The notes under the pieces were generated by a model. It was not told the DNA's origin. It worked only from the letters and a program-made list of their open reading frames with translations, and made no database searches. DNA of 64,000 bases from Halorubrum trapanicum (GTDB lineage Archaea > Halobacteriota > Halobacteria > Halobacteriales > Haloferacaceae), in contig NZ_AP017569.1 of NCBI RefSeq assembly GCF_002355655.1, forward strand, positions 1,054,001 through 1,118,000, in the 5' to 3' direction. Made by a program: the position numbers and the translations under genes. Shown piece by piece: positions 34,707 through 43,719 of this stretch; position 1 is the stretch's first letter; each line of letters starts with the position of its first letter.

Positions 34707-36041
34707 TCAGTCGCCGTCGTCGTCCCGTTCGTCCGAGTCCGCCGCGTCGGCGTCGGTCGGCCGGGAGTCCGTCGCCCAGACGTCTCCTTCGTCCGGTACG
34801 TCGACGTCTGGGGTGCCGAGGTCGGCGGCGTCGACCCCGCGGTCCGGCGAGTCGCCGTCCTCGGGGGGAGCCGAGGGGGTCGCGGCCGAGTCCGGACTCG
34901 CCGCCGCCGTCGCTCCCTGGTCCGCGTCGGCGACCGCTTCGGCGTCGGCGGGGCCCTCGCCGTCCGCGGCCTCCGGGGCCGGCGGGCGGTAGGTGTAGAG
35001 GAACTCGCCGGCGACCGCGTGGAACGCGCCGGTCTCGGGGTCCTCCACGACGCCGGTGTCGTTGTCGATCGCGAAGTCGACGAGGTCGCGAAGCGACCCC
35101 GCCTCGGCGGTCGGGCGGTCGTGGACCGACGTCGGGAGACGGAACGTCGTGATCCACTCCGCGAACTCCGAGCGGTCGTCGCGGTAGGAGAGGTACTCCC
35201 GCTCCGCGTCGGTGAGCGCGAGGTCGTACTCCCGCGTCGCGTACCCGATTCCGCCGGCGCCGACGAGGCCGACGAGCAGGAGAAGCGGCCCGCCGAACGA
35301 CCGGAGCACGCCGTACTCCCGCTCGACGGTCACCGGCTCTGTCCGCTCCGTCGTGTCGGACTGGACGCCGGGCTCGTCGACGGAGTAGGTGTCCCCCCCG
35401 TGAGTGATCGTCATGTCGACCGTCTGCGTCGACGCCGTCGGGACGCCGCCGATCGACCCGTCGACGGCCACCTCGGTCGTGACGAACGTCTCCGTCTCGC
35501 CGGGAGAGGCGCCGAGCTCCTCCTCGATCGAGGCCACCTGCCCGTCTATCGCCGTGCTGTTGAGCGTGAACGAGGCGTTCACCGGCTCGCCGGGGGCGAC
35601 GTTCGAGACCGTCTCCGACGCGAGCGGCTCCGTCTCGCGCCAGTAGACGGTCCCCTCCTCGCCGACGTTCTGGATCACGAGCGTCGAGGCGAGCTCGACG
35701 GTGACGTTCTCGGCGGTCGACGCCGCGTAGCTCGTCGCCACGGTGACGTCGAGCTCCGGCGCGACCCGCGTGAAGTACGTGTCGCGCCCGTCGAGCACAG
35801 TGCCGGTCTCGAAGACGGCGTTCGGCTCCGTCACCGTCGCGCTGTGTCGGTACTCGCTCTCGACGGTGAGCGACGAGACCGTCCGGCGCTCCGTCTCCGT
35901 GCCGGGGTCGACGTGCGTCGTGTACGCGAGCCCCGCCCCGACCGCGACGAGGAGGAGACAGGCGACGAGGATCGCGGTGGACTGTGCGTTCAGGACGGCG
36001 CGGAGTCGAAGTCGGCGTTCGTTGGGAGCGTCTGCGGACAT
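34707..36041 (-). CDS. DUF5305-type membrane protein, partner of signal peptidase
   Basis: A 444-residue protein. A signal-anchor helix (ILVACLLLVAVGAGLAY, about residues 19-35) precedes an extracellular beta-rich domain of about 200 residues with repeated Thr/Val/Glu strands, then a second helix (GGPLLLLVGLVGAGGIG) and a cytoplasmic domain (YDLALTDAEREYLSYRDDRS). The last 100 residues are disordered acidic. This matches haloarchaeal DUF5305 proteins, which commonly lie next to a signal peptidase as here (3-bp gap). A role in processing or presenting surface proteins is inferred. Confidence 0.8.
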   Translation of the reverse strand: MSADAPNERRLRLRAVLNAQSTAILVACLLLVAVGAGLAYTTHVDPGTETERRTVSSLTVESEYRHSATVTEPNAVFETGTVLDGRDTYFTRVAPELDVTVATSYAASTAENVTVELASTLVIQNVGEEGTVYWRETEPLASETVSNVAPGEPVNASFTLNSTAIDGQVASIEEELGASPGETETFVTTEVAVDGSIGGVPTASTQTVDMTITHGGDTYSVDEPGVQSDTTERTEPVTVEREYGVLRSFGGPLLLLVGLVGAGGIGYATREYDLALTDAEREYLSYRDDRSEFAEWITTFRLPTSVHDRPTAEAGSLRDLVDFAIDNDTGVVEDPETGAFHAVAGEFLYTYRPPAPEAADGEGPADAEAVADADQGATAAASPDSAATPSAPPEDGDSPDRGVDAADLGTPDVDVPDEGDVWATDSRPTDADAADSDERDDDGD

Positions 36042-36044
36042 GTG

Positions 36045-37208
36045 TTACCTGTAGAGCTCGCGGAGGAGTCGCTTGTAGAGCGGGGGGCGCTCGCGCGAGT
36101 CGCGCGACCGGATCCGGGCGGGCTCGCCGCGCAGCAGCAGCAGCCCGACCGCGACGATGCCGCCGCCGAGCAGCCCGTTTATGACGAGCAGCGGCGCCCA
36201 GGGGTGGACGCCGTACAGCTCGTCGACGATCCCGGGCGGCAGCACGGCGAGGTAGCGGTGTTCGACGACGAACAGGCGGTAGTACCCCGTCTCGTCGGGC
36301 GCCGACAGCGTCACCGTCGTCGACGCCTCGCCGCGACTGCCGACCGAGAGCCGCTGCGGGTCGACGTCGACGCCCGGGCTGGCCGGCGTGACATACGCGT
36401 ACACGGGGACGAGCCCCGAGTTGGGGACGACGTACTCTATCTCCTGGCTCGTGCCGCTCTCGATGACGGTCGGGTTCTCCGACTCGAACTCGGCGCTCAC
36501 GACGCCGTACTCCTGTGTCCCGGCCGGGACGACCATCGCGGCAGTCGCGGTCGCCATCAGCACGAGCGCCAGCACGCCGAGGATCGCGAACACGGAGGTG
36601 CCGTCGTCGCGGGAGCGGTCGCGCGAGCCGCGGTCGCGCGTGCCGGCGTGGAGGTACCAGTCGACCGCGTACGCGACCATCGACAGCCCGAAGACGATGT
36701 ATGCCAGCCCCTGCGTCCCCAGAAACGCTCGGGCACCAAACGTCACCGCCAGCCGCGTCTGAACCGCGCCGAGCGCGGACTGGAAGCCCATGGCGGCGGT
36801 ACCCAGATGGGGGATCACGACGACGCCACCGCCGATCTGGAGCGCCTTCGCGACGATCTGCGCGTCCTGAACGACCGGCTCACCCCCGTCCTGATCGGTG
36901 AAGGGGTTGTTGTCCCCGCGGGTGATGTACCCGCGTTCGGTCTCCTCGACGACTCGGTGGGTCGTGAGGCCGCCGCCCTGTATCTCCTGGGCCTCGAACG
37001 TCACGACGTCGCCCGGCCCGATCTCGCCCGCGATCTGCGCGGGGATCGCCACGAACCCGTCGCCGGGGGAGAGCGTCGGCTGCATGCTCCCGGTCTCGAC
37101 GTAGCTGAGAAGTATCGGCTGTCCGAGGAACTGGCCGACGACGAGCGAGACGACGACCAGCACCGCGGCCGCCTGAAGGGCCACGGACAGCGTTCGTTTG
37201 ATGGACAT
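36045..37208 (-). CDS. signal peptidase I, ER/SipW type, with long C-terminal extension
   Basis: A 387-residue membrane protease. After an N-terminal helix come box B YVETGSMQPTLSPGD with the catalytic Ser, GDVVTFE, and TTHRVVEE, where a His replaces the Lys of bacterial enzymes, then RGDNNPFTDQDGGEP. This is the Ser-His (Sec11/SipW) type. Unlike the usual 200-residue form it continues with a TM segment, a beta-domain (residues about 230-340, with PASPGVDVDPQRLSVGSRGE) and a last helix near the basic C-terminus. It precedes the DUF5305 gene, and two SipW-like secreted proteins lie 4-6 kb away. Confidence 0.9.
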   Translation of the reverse strand: MSIKRTLSVALQAAAVLVVVSLVVGQFLGQPILLSYVETGSMQPTLSPGDGFVAIPAQIAGEIGPGDVVTFEAQEIQGGGLTTHRVVEETERGYITRGDNNPFTDQDGGEPVVQDAQIVAKALQIGGGVVVIPHLGTAAMGFQSALGAVQTRLAVTFGARAFLGTQGLAYIVFGLSMVAYAVDWYLHAGTRDRGSRDRSRDDGTSVFAILGVLALVLMATATAAMVVPAGTQEYGVVSAEFESENPTVIESGTSQEIEYVVPNSGLVPVYAYVTPASPGVDVDPQRLSVGSRGEASTTVTLSAPDETGYYRLFVVEHRYLAVLPPGIVDELYGVHPWAPLLVINGLLGGGIVAVGLLLLRGEPARIRSRDSRERPPLYKRLLRELYR

Positions 37209-37393
37209 GGTGTCGGTCTCGGGTCGGAGGAGTCTCGCCGCAGCGGCGATCGCAGGGCGCCGGCGATCTCGGGGCGGCTACCGCCGCGAAGCGGTTCCTG
37301 TCGCCCGAGCGTCAGGTAGCCGTCGATCGCTGAACGGCGGCGTGTCCTAATAAGTTCGTGGGTGGAGGCGAGTCCAGACGGTTGCGAGTGGCC

Positions 37394-38329
37394 TTATTCG
37401 TCGAAGACGCCGCCCGCGAGCAGCGCGAACGGGCCGATGAAGCCCAGACAGAACCCGAGGAGGTGGACGTAGAGGTTCACGACGCTGCCGGCGCCGGCGG
37501 GGTCGGCGGGGAACCCGACGACCGGGTAGCCGACGGCCACCACCGCGCCGACGGCGAGCAGGTCGCCGTAGCCGGGCCGCGAGGCGACCGACTTCGCGTG
37601 CGCCCGGATCGACCGCGGGAGCCGCACCCCGCTGCTGGCCGCGTACAGCAGCGCGAGGAGCGCGCCCGCGACCCCGATCGACAGGCCCGCAAGACCGATA
37701 CCCGCGGTCGAGACGGGTAGCGCGAGGAGCGCGATCCACCCGACGAGCGCGAAGAAGACCGCCGGCAGCGCGGCGACGGAGGCACCGGGCGCGAACCGCT
37801 CGCGGGCGTAACAGTACCACACGATGGGAAGCAGTCCGGCGAGCGCCATGTTGACCCCGGAAAAGCCGAAGCCGATCGCGTTCCGGGGGACGGCGAGGTT
37901 CAGCGCGGACAGCGCGAACGGAAAGGCGCCGAGGTAGGTGACGAACGCCGTGAAAAAGAGGCGCCGGCGGCCGCTTAGGACCGCAAGCGCGTAGCCGGTC
38001 CCGGCGAGCAGCCCGTACCCGGCGAGGTTCCCGAGGAGGTGGTCGGCGCCGAGGTGGACGTAGTGCGCCGTGAACGCCGAGGACACTGTGGGGTCGGTGT
38101 ACGCGAACGCGAGCGACCGGCGGGTCGCTCGTGGGAGAGCGAACACGGCGACGAGGACGGTCGGCGGGAGGCAGAGCGCGACGAGGTCGATGAGGCGAGC
38201 GCGGGCGGACAGCTCGTCGAGGAACGCCGCGTATCCCGATCGACCGCGCGCGTCGCGGTCGCGGACGGCGCCGTCGCTCCCGTCCCTGCCCGGGACCGAA
38301 CGGTCAGTCTCCGACGAGAGGTCGCTCAC
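37394..38329 (-). CDS. rhomboid family intramembrane serine protease
   Basis: A 311-residue polytopic protein. Rhomboid landmarks are present: HYVHLGADHLLGN (H-x3-N type) in the second helix, GFGFSGVNMALAG with the catalytic Ser in GFSG, and a late helix YVHLLGFCLGFIG supplying the His. A hydrophilic acidic N-terminus of about 45 residues precedes. I choose GTG 38329 (VSDLSSETDR) because an AAATTAA box lies 26 bp upstream, typical of a leaderless start; the frame continues to an ATG at 38425. It would cleave membrane substrates. Confidence 0.85.
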   Translation of the reverse strand: MSDLSSETDRSVPGRDGSDGAVRDRDARGRSGYAAFLDELSARARLIDLVALCLPPTVLVAVFALPRATRRSLAFAYTDPTVSSAFTAHYVHLGADHLLGNLAGYGLLAGTGYALAVLSGRRRLFFTAFVTYLGAFPFALSALNLAVPRNAIGFGFSGVNMALAGLLPIVWYCYARERFAPGASVAALPAVFFALVGWIALLALPVSTAGIGLAGLSIGVAGALLALLYAASSGVRLPRSIRAHAKSVASRPGYGDLLAVGAVVAVGYPVVGFPADPAGAGSVVNLYVHLLGFCLGFIGPFALLAGGVFDE

Positions 38330-38354
38330 GCGTGTGTGCTTCCGCGACCCTCGG

Positions 38355-38361
38355 TTAATTT
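38355..38361 (-). promoter_or_regulatory. TATA-like box of rhomboid gene
   Basis: AAATTAA on the minus strand, 25 bp before GTG 38329. It is the only AT-rich stretch near the start and supports leaderless transcription from that GTG. Confidence 0.5.
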
Positions 38362-38440
38362 CTGTGGTCCCGAGATCCAACGGCGATAACCGTCGACCGG
38401 CGTCCGCGCGACCGGCATCCGGCACCGACGCGAGCGGGCG

Positions 38441-39997
38441 TCACGACCGCGGCATCCGCCGGACGAGCGCGACGCTCGCTAGGACGATGGCGAGGAACAC
38501 GGCGAGTCCGACGAGGTTCGACGGGTCGATCCCGCTCGGCTCCTCGGTGGGCGGACCGGACGCGTCGCCGTCGGGCGCCGCCGTGCCGCCGTCATCCGTC
38601 CCTCCCTCGACGGACGCGGTGTCGTCCTCGTCGCCGTCACCGGCCGGGTCGCCGACCGCGAGCGTCCCCGCCGAGACGCCGTCGACCGCGAGATCGTACG
38701 TCCCCGGCTCGTCGAAGGCCGCTTCGAACGCGAGGGAAGCCGTCTCGTCCGGGTCGAGCTCGACCCGCTGCGTCGCGAGCGGCTCGCCGTCCGCGGTGAG
38801 CGTCACGTCGCGCGCGCCGTCGTCGCGCCCCTCGTTCGCGACCGTCGCGCGGACGACGGCCGACTCGCCCGCGTCGACCGCCTCGCTGTCGAGCGAGGCG
38901 TCGGTCGCGCGGATGCGGGCCCGGTCGGTCGCCACGGCGAACACCGAGAAGTCGTCGGTCGGGGCCGTGACGTGGATCCGGTCCTCGGGCAGGTCGAGCA
39001 GGCGACGGACGGCCGGGTCGACGCGCTCCGTCTCCAGCCGTTCCCAGCCGCCGGGCGCCGACTCGGACCGGCGGTACAGCGAGATGTCGTCGGGGTCGCC
39101 GCCCGTCTCGTTGAGGTACTCGCGGTCGACGCTCACCGAGAACCGGACGCGAGACACCTCCTCGGCCGTGAACGCGTGGTCGAACTCGAAGTAGCCGTTC
39201 GGCGCCGCGCCGAGGGCGTCGTTCAGCGGCCCGGCCGACGCGAACGGCCCCGGTCGCCCGACGGTCTCGAACGCGACGTCGCCGCCGGTCACGCCCTCGA
39301 TCCGGACGCGGTCGAGGGTGACGTCGTCGCCGACGATCTCCATGGCGCCCGCGTCGAAGGTCACCCCCTCGCCGGGGGAGAGGCCCCGTCCCTCGAACGC
39401 CCGGCTGGCGGGCGCGGGGCGTCGGACAGTGGTGACGAGGCCGTCGCCGTCGTCGTCCTCCTCCTCGCCGTCCGCGTTCGACGACATCGACTCCGGTTCC
39501 GCGATCTCGGCGCGGATGTCGAAGTCGTCGCCGCCGAGCTGCGTGCCGGCGACGGCGCCGCGCGCGTCGACCTCGAGGCCGACCGCGACGGTCTCTTCCG
39601 GGCCGAGCGTGACGTTGTTCGCCTCGCCCTCGATCGACTCGCCGTCGGCAACGAAGGTGACGTTCTCCTCCGGGTGCTCGATCCAGACCCGGGCGTACTC
39701 GTCGGCGGTGTAGGTGATCGTGAACACGCCGTCGGCCGAGGCGAGCGTTCCGGGGTTGACCCCCTCGAAGTCGCTCGGGAGTTTCGGGTTCGACCCCGAG
39801 ACGTCGACGACGATCTCGTCGTCGTCGTTCAGGTACGCGTAGGCGTCGTTGGGGCCGTCCACGGGGTGGACGGCGAGGCGCTCCTCTGCGAACGTGTCCC
39901 CCGGCCCGTCGACCACCGCCGCCCCCGTCGCGAAGACGAGCCCTCCGGCGGCCGCGACGAGGACTGCGATGAGGAGAGTTCGACGGGCAGTAGACAT
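38441..39997 (-). CDS. secreted/anchored surface protein (DUF1102-like, CARDB-like domain, C-terminal helix)
   Basis: A 518-residue exported protein. The signal segment is STARRTLLIAVLVAAAGGLV followed by FATGAAVVDGP. The N-terminal 180 residues (ERLAVHPVDGPNDAYAYLND) resemble the DUF1102 domain of secreted haloarchaeal proteins, with GTQLGGDDFDIRAEI. A middle beta-domain precedes a CARDB/COG1361-like module (ATDASLDSEAVDAGESAVVR, VTLTADGEPLATQRVELDPD). An acidic linker leads to a C-terminal TM (LVGLAVFLAIVLASVALV) and a basic RRMPRS tail, so it is membrane-anchored with the bulk outside. Domain calls are by eye. Confidence 0.75.
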   Translation of the reverse strand: MSTARRTLLIAVLVAAAGGLVFATGAAVVDGPGDTFAEERLAVHPVDGPNDAYAYLNDDDEIVVDVSGSNPKLPSDFEGVNPGTLASADGVFTITYTADEYARVWIEHPEENVTFVADGESIEGEANNVTLGPEETVAVGLEVDARGAVAGTQLGGDDFDIRAEIAEPESMSSNADGEEEDDDGDGLVTTVRRPAPASRAFEGRGLSPGEGVTFDAGAMEIVGDDVTLDRVRIEGVTGGDVAFETVGRPGPFASAGPLNDALGAAPNGYFEFDHAFTAEEVSRVRFSVSVDREYLNETGGDPDDISLYRRSESAPGGWERLETERVDPAVRRLLDLPEDRIHVTAPTDDFSVFAVATDRARIRATDASLDSEAVDAGESAVVRATVANEGRDDGARDVTLTADGEPLATQRVELDPDETASLAFEAAFDEPGTYDLAVDGVSAGTLAVGDPAGDGDEDDTASVEGGTDDGGTAAPDGDASGPPTEEPSGIDPSNLVGLAVFLAIVLASVALVRRMPRS

Positions 39998-40319
39998 GTG
40001 TGACTGGTCGATCGTTACCGTCGGACGGTCTTGGTTATGCGGTGCTTGAAGTTTCGAAGGGGTTCGTCAAGGGACCCAAGAGCGACGCGAGACCGCGGAG
40101 TCACCGGCCCGAAAAGTGATTTGGAATATGAGAATTTCACATCCTGTATCGTGATCAAATAAGCCGTTCGGGATTTGAGACACCGACTAAACACACTCAA
40201 ACCCGATTATACGGGCGTTTCAGTCTCGTTCGCGTGGGGAATCGTGAACGCAAATAAACGTTGTCGAGTTATCACAACCTGTGGTTTTATGTTGGTGTGT
40301 TCATATTTGTCTGACGTAA
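39998..40319. promoter_or_regulatory. divergent intergenic region with AT-rich promoters
   Basis: A 322-bp gap between the divergent surface protein and the HTH membrane protein. It is markedly AT-rich (for example AATATGAGAATTTCACATCC near 40126). A TTTTAT box at about 40285-40290 lies 30 bp before ATG 40320 and fits a leaderless promoter. I see no gene, hairpin or repeat in it. Confidence 0.5.
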
Positions 40320-40907
40320 ATGGCGTCGGCACAGCAGATCGAGACGGGAGGGGCAGAGCCGGCGGCGGAGATCTCCGAAGACGATCTGTTCGACGTTCTG
40401 GCCAACCAGCGGCGGCGGTTCGCGGTACACCTGCTGAAACGCGAGCCGGACGACGCGGTCGAGATCGGCGAGATGGCGGAGCAGATCGCGGCCTGGGAAA
40501 ACGGGATCGACACCGCCGAGATATCGAGCAGCGAGCGGAAGCGAGTGTACACGGCGCTTCAGCAGTCGCACCTGCCGAAGATGGACGACGCGGGGGTCGT
40601 GGAGTTCAACAAGGCGCGCGGGGTCGTCGAGCCGACCCCGGCGCTGACGGACGTGGACGTGTACTTAGACGTCGTCGAGGGCCGAGAGATCCCGTGGAGC
40701 GAGTACTACCTCGGGCTCTCCGGCGTGGCCGCCGCGCTCGTTTCGGCGGTGTGGGTGGGCGTGTGGCCGTTCACGCTGCTCCCCGAGATGGCGTGGACGC
40801 TGGCGATCGTCGTCGCGTTCGCGTTCTCGGCGCTGGCCCACAAGTACTACACCGCGGAGATGGAGGTCGGCCGCGGCGAGGAGCCGCCCGAAGTGGGCGA
40901 CGAGTGA
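40320..40907 (+). CDS. HTH membrane protein (DUF7344-like)
   Basis: A 195-residue protein. Residues about 18-110 form a winged-helix domain typical of haloarchaeal DUF7344: EDDLFDVLANQRRRFAVHLL, EIGEMAEQIAAWENGID and KRVYTALQQSHLPKMDDAGV. Two hydrophobic helices follow (about 127-145 and 150-168), and the tail is acidic. A membrane-tethered DNA-binding regulator is suggested. It lies between the secreted DUF1102-like proteins and probably controls surface-protein genes around it (inference). Confidence 0.82.
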   Translation: MASAQQIETGGAEPAAEISEDDLFDVLANQRRRFAVHLLKREPDDAVEIGEMAEQIAAWENGIDTAEISSSERKRVYTALQQSHLPKMDDAGVVEFNKARGVVEPTPALTDVDVYLDVVEGREIPWSEYYLGLSGVAAALVSAVWVGVWPFTLLPEMAWTLAIVVAFAFSALAHKYYTAEMEVGRGEEPPEVGDE

Positions 40908-41086
40908 GCGACCGGGGACCGGAGCGGAGCGCGGGCGACCGAGGTCCCGCGGTCGGCGGCGAGAACGGGGTTCAGGCCAATGTCACGGGCGTTCAAGCGG
41001 TCCGATACCCGCTTCCGACGGCTCATAACCTTAAGTGTGCGACACGTGTTGTCAACCAGTAACCCAGTGTTGGACCCACGCACATC

Positions 41087-42076
41087 ATGAAACGACGCAA
41101 TCTCATTCTCCTGCTCGGCGGAACCGGGTCGGCCGCGCTCAGCACCGGCACCGGCGCCTTCTCCAGCGCGAGCGCGGACCGCTCTGTGGAGGTGTCCGTC
41201 GTCGAGGACGAGAACGCGTACGTGGGGTACATGGCGCTCCCGGAAGTCAAGGAGCTGAGTGACGATGACGGCGAAGAGAAGAAGTCGATCACCGTCGAGG
41301 ATGGTGATCGAGTCACGCTCCTCAGAGTCGCGAATCGGTTCCCGGAAAACTCCGGGATCGGTATCGTGGGGATCGACTTCGCAGGCAACAAGGACCTGTT
41401 CAGCGACCTAGCGGTCGAGCTGTCGACCGACGACGAGTACGAACAGATGGGCGACAGCGAGGTCCGTCGCGGGCCCTTCGAGGACGGCGGGCCGGTCCGT
41501 GACGAGTACGCGTTCGGTCCCGGAGAATATGCCTACGTGACGGCGGGCGTACACGGTCCGCCTGACGAGTACGAGATTGAGATCACAGTTCGCGTCCGCG
41601 GGACCAAGGACACGGGAGTCTCGGCGAGTATCTTCGGGGACACGCGAGCGTTCAAACTCAGGATCGAAGCGGACGACGACAACGGGACTGCTACCGTCTC
41701 CGGCGTGGAGTTCAAGTCCGGGAATTCGGGCGTCGTTCTCAACACGCAACAGGGCGACAGCAGTCCGGAAACCGCGTCGGCTGGAGGCAACAGTAGCACC
41801 GAAATCACGGCGAGCGCCTACTACGAGGACGGTGGGGAAGTCAAGAAGACTGATGAGGCCGAGGTCTCGGCCGACAAGAAGATCAAACTGAAAGACTTCG
41901 ACGACAGTCTCGACAACGGCAAACGGATCGTCGGGATCGAGGTCAAGGGGATCAGCGGCGTATTCGACCGCGGGCAGACTTCGGCGTCTGGAGACAGCGA
42001 CAACTACAGCGGGACGACAGACGGGACAGTCAAGCTAGAGGACGCTTCCTTCTACGAGCAATTCGTCGACGACTGA
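41087..42076 (+). CDS. DUF1102-like secreted protein with SipW-like signal peptide
   Basis: A 329-residue exported protein. The N-terminus MKRRNLILLLGGTGSAALST, continuing GTGAFSSASADRSVEVSVVE, has the G-T-G-A-F-S pattern of SipW-cognate signal peptides, followed by the DUF1102-type first strand. The mature part is acidic and beta-rich with a Ser/Asn/Thr-rich C-terminal third (GVVLNTQQGDSSPETASAGG). There is no C-terminal anchor, so it is probably released or assembled on the surface. It could be a TasA-like fibre or matrix subunit processed by the signal peptidase at 36045; this is a hypothesis. Confidence 0.78.
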   Translation: MKRRNLILLLGGTGSAALSTGTGAFSSASADRSVEVSVVEDENAYVGYMALPEVKELSDDDGEEKKSITVEDGDRVTLLRVANRFPENSGIGIVGIDFAGNKDLFSDLAVELSTDDEYEQMGDSEVRRGPFEDGGPVRDEYAFGPGEYAYVTAGVHGPPDEYEIEITVRVRGTKDTGVSASIFGDTRAFKLRIEADDDNGTATVSGVEFKSGNSGVVLNTQQGDSSPETASAGGNSSTEITASAYYEDGGEVKKTDEAEVSADKKIKLKDFDDSLDNGKRIVGIEVKGISGVFDRGQTSASGDSDNYSGTTDGTVKLEDASFYEQFVDD

Positions 42077-42413
42077 GGCCCGATCGTATCTGCGGCGTCT
42101 TCGAGTACGACGCTGAAGAGCGTCGCGCTCGTCCAGTCACGTTTCCTTCGATGTCGGCTCAACACTGTTTCAGAGACCTGTTGATGCTGAAGCGGGTGCT
42201 AACACGACGGTTCTGGCTGGGCAAGAGCGGTCGAAGGAGGTTCCTGAATAGTGTCAGAGTGCCTGTGAACGTGTTTCAGGGTTCGGCGGTGGTTCTTCCG
42301 GTCGCTCATAACGATATGAGATACGCCCCATGGGTGAAGTAGAGCGACCCGGGGTGACACGGGATGTCTCGTGTCCCCGGCGGGTCGTGTGCGGTAACAG
42401 AGGTAGACAACCC
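42077..42413. other. 337-bp intergenic region without a gene
   Basis: It holds the promoter of the second DUF1102-like gene and one imperfect inverted repeat (42351-42378, listed separately). A possible TATA-like CATAAC/GATATGAG lies at about 42306-42320. I see no coding signal or RNA gene. Confidence 0.4.
42351..42378. promoter_or_regulatory. inverted repeat upstream of DUF1102-like gene
   Basis: GGGGTGACACG, an 8-nt spacer, then CGTGTCCCC: nine pairs with one bulged T. It lies 36-63 bp before ATG 42414, downstream of the probable promoter, so it could be a 5' UTR hairpin or an operator. Confidence 0.4.
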
Positions 42414-43007
42414 ATGGAACGACGCAAATTTGTGGTCGGGCTGGGCGCATTGGCAACTGGAACTGCGGCGGCGACGGGGACGGGTGCGTTCTCACAGGCA
42501 ACCGTTAGCGGACGGAGTGTAAGTGTCGCGATTGCTGACGACTCTGAAGGGTTCGTCGGGCTAGACACGAGCTACGAGGGACTTCAGAACAGTCAGTACG
42601 CGAGCGAAACCGAGGACGGAGAACTCCAACTCCAGTTCAACTCGGAAGCAAACCAGCCCGGCGGAGGATTCCTCAACGACGGCGCAGAAGGGCTTACTCA
42701 AAACTCAGAGTACTATTTCGACGGAGTATTCGCAATCGAACACGCTGGACAGTTCGACGAATACGGAAATGTCGCCGGAATTTCGATTGACGATAGCGGT
42801 CTCGATAATCCCGATAGTATTCGCTTCTACTGGGAGGTCGGCGATGCGGGCGGCCGAGACACGGACCTGAGCGAAGGAAACGTCGGCATTAGTGCTGGGA
42901 CCTACGCGAGTATTGGCGTGTACATCGAAACGCCCGACGAGATGCCGGATAACCCCGCGGAATGGGAAACCGGCAGCATAACCATCATCGCTGAGAATAG
43001 CGAGTAA
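42414..43007 (+). CDS. DUF1102-like secreted protein with SipW-like signal peptide, short form
   Basis: A 197-residue exported protein, paralogous in layout to the protein at 41087. The signal MERRKFVVGLGALATGTAAA continues TGTGAFSQATVSGRSVSVAI, again with the GTGAFS cleavage region and the first DUF1102-like strand with a glycine-rich FVGLDTSYEGL. The mature domain is beta-rich and acidic, ends EWETGSITIIAENSE, and lacks an anchor. It is a compact single-domain protein, as expected for a fibre subunit. ATG 42414 gives the canonical signal; an upstream ATG at 42330 would bury it. Confidence 0.8.
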   Translation: MERRKFVVGLGALATGTAAATGTGAFSQATVSGRSVSVAIADDSEGFVGLDTSYEGLQNSQYASETEDGELQLQFNSEANQPGGGFLNDGAEGLTQNSEYYFDGVFAIEHAGQFDEYGNVAGISIDDSGLDNPDSIRFYWEVGDAGGRDTDLSEGNVGISAGTYASIGVYIETPDEMPDNPAEWETGSITIIAENSE

Positions 43008-43144
43008 CATACGTTCGGAGAGCGAAATCTCCGAGATTCTTGTATTAGGCAGGTGCGTTTCTCGCCACTCCCCAGACATTCCTGTGGGGAGTCTTATCGA
43101 TCGAGTATGTTCCAGAATTAGACGGTCCCCTGTACCGACCGAAG

Positions 43145-43320
43145 CGAACATCGGGTTGCGCGCGGGACGGCGTACGTCGTCCTCTCCGCGGTGAAGCGCG
43201 GGAAGTTGTCGGCCGAGGGGATGCGAGGCGATCGACGCGATGATCGACTGCGGCTGGTACGTCGCGCCAGACCTGTACGCGAGTATCGTCCGGAAGTTGG
43301 AGTCGTTCGAGTCGAACTGA
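43145..43320 (+). pseudogene. remnant of a DUF3368-type (PIN-associated) toxin gene
   Basis: One frame reads RGTAYVVLSAVKRGKLSAEG and a second, from about 43226, reads AIDAMIDCGWYVAPDLYASI, continuing VRKLESFESN to a stop at 43320. Together they match the C-terminal helices of DUF3368 proteins, so the gene is truncated at its 5' end and frameshifted near 43223. It lies 60 bp before an intact antitoxin gene. Confidence 0.65.
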
Positions 43321-43381
43321 AGCAGTCGGGGCGGTTCAATTGGAAGAAACGTTTACTTAGTATTAATAGCAACTCGCTGGC

Positions 43382-43657
43382 ATGGCGTCGACAGTCAAAG
43401 TCGACGAGGACGCGAAGTCCCGGCTCGAAGAGCTACAGGCGGAGATACGGCTTCGGACCGGGAAACGCGTCACCCAGCAGGAGCTGCTTTCGCGGCTCAT
43501 TAGCGACGCGTACGACTCCCGCGACGAGGTGATCGACTCTTTCCGCTCGTCGACGCTTCCCCTGAGCGAGGAAGAGAAAGAGCGGATGGGGCAGGGGCGG
43601 GTCAGTTCCGGGGTCGAGACCGACGAGGAGGACATCGACGACATCCTCTACGGATGA
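43382..43657 (+). CDS. VapB-like antitoxin
   Basis: A 91-residue protein. The N-terminal part (ASTVKVDEDAKSRLEELQAE, TGKRVTQQELLSRLISDAY) is a ribbon-helix-helix-like DNA-binding fold, and the acidic C-terminus (SSGVETDEEDIDDILYG) is a typical toxin-neutralising tail. It overlaps by 4 nt a VapC start codon whose gene is broken, so it is now an orphan antitoxin that may still repress its own promoter. Confidence 0.78.
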   Translation: MASTVKVDEDAKSRLEELQAEIRLRTGKRVTQQELLSRLISDAYDSRDEVIDSFRSSTLPLSEEEKERMGQGRVSSGVETDEEDIDDILYG

Positions 43658-43719
43658 CTGTCCTCGTCGACACCGGCGTCCTCTACGCGGATCACGTGTA
43701 CGACGAGGCGGTCACAGCG
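43654..43719 (+). pseudogene. truncated VapC-type PIN toxin
   Basis: The frame starts MTVLVDTGVLYADH, the canonical first strand of a PIN nuclease with its catalytic Asp, then jumps to VYDEAVT, a segment that normally lies some 50 residues later. After that the frame loses all similarity and runs antisense to the next gene. An internal deletion plus 3' loss has destroyed the toxin while the antitoxin upstream is intact. Confidence 0.65.

Noticed and set aside
39998-40319. Small RNA gene in the AT-rich divergent region
   Set aside because: No stable hairpin, terminator or tRNA-like pattern could be found; promoters explain the composition.
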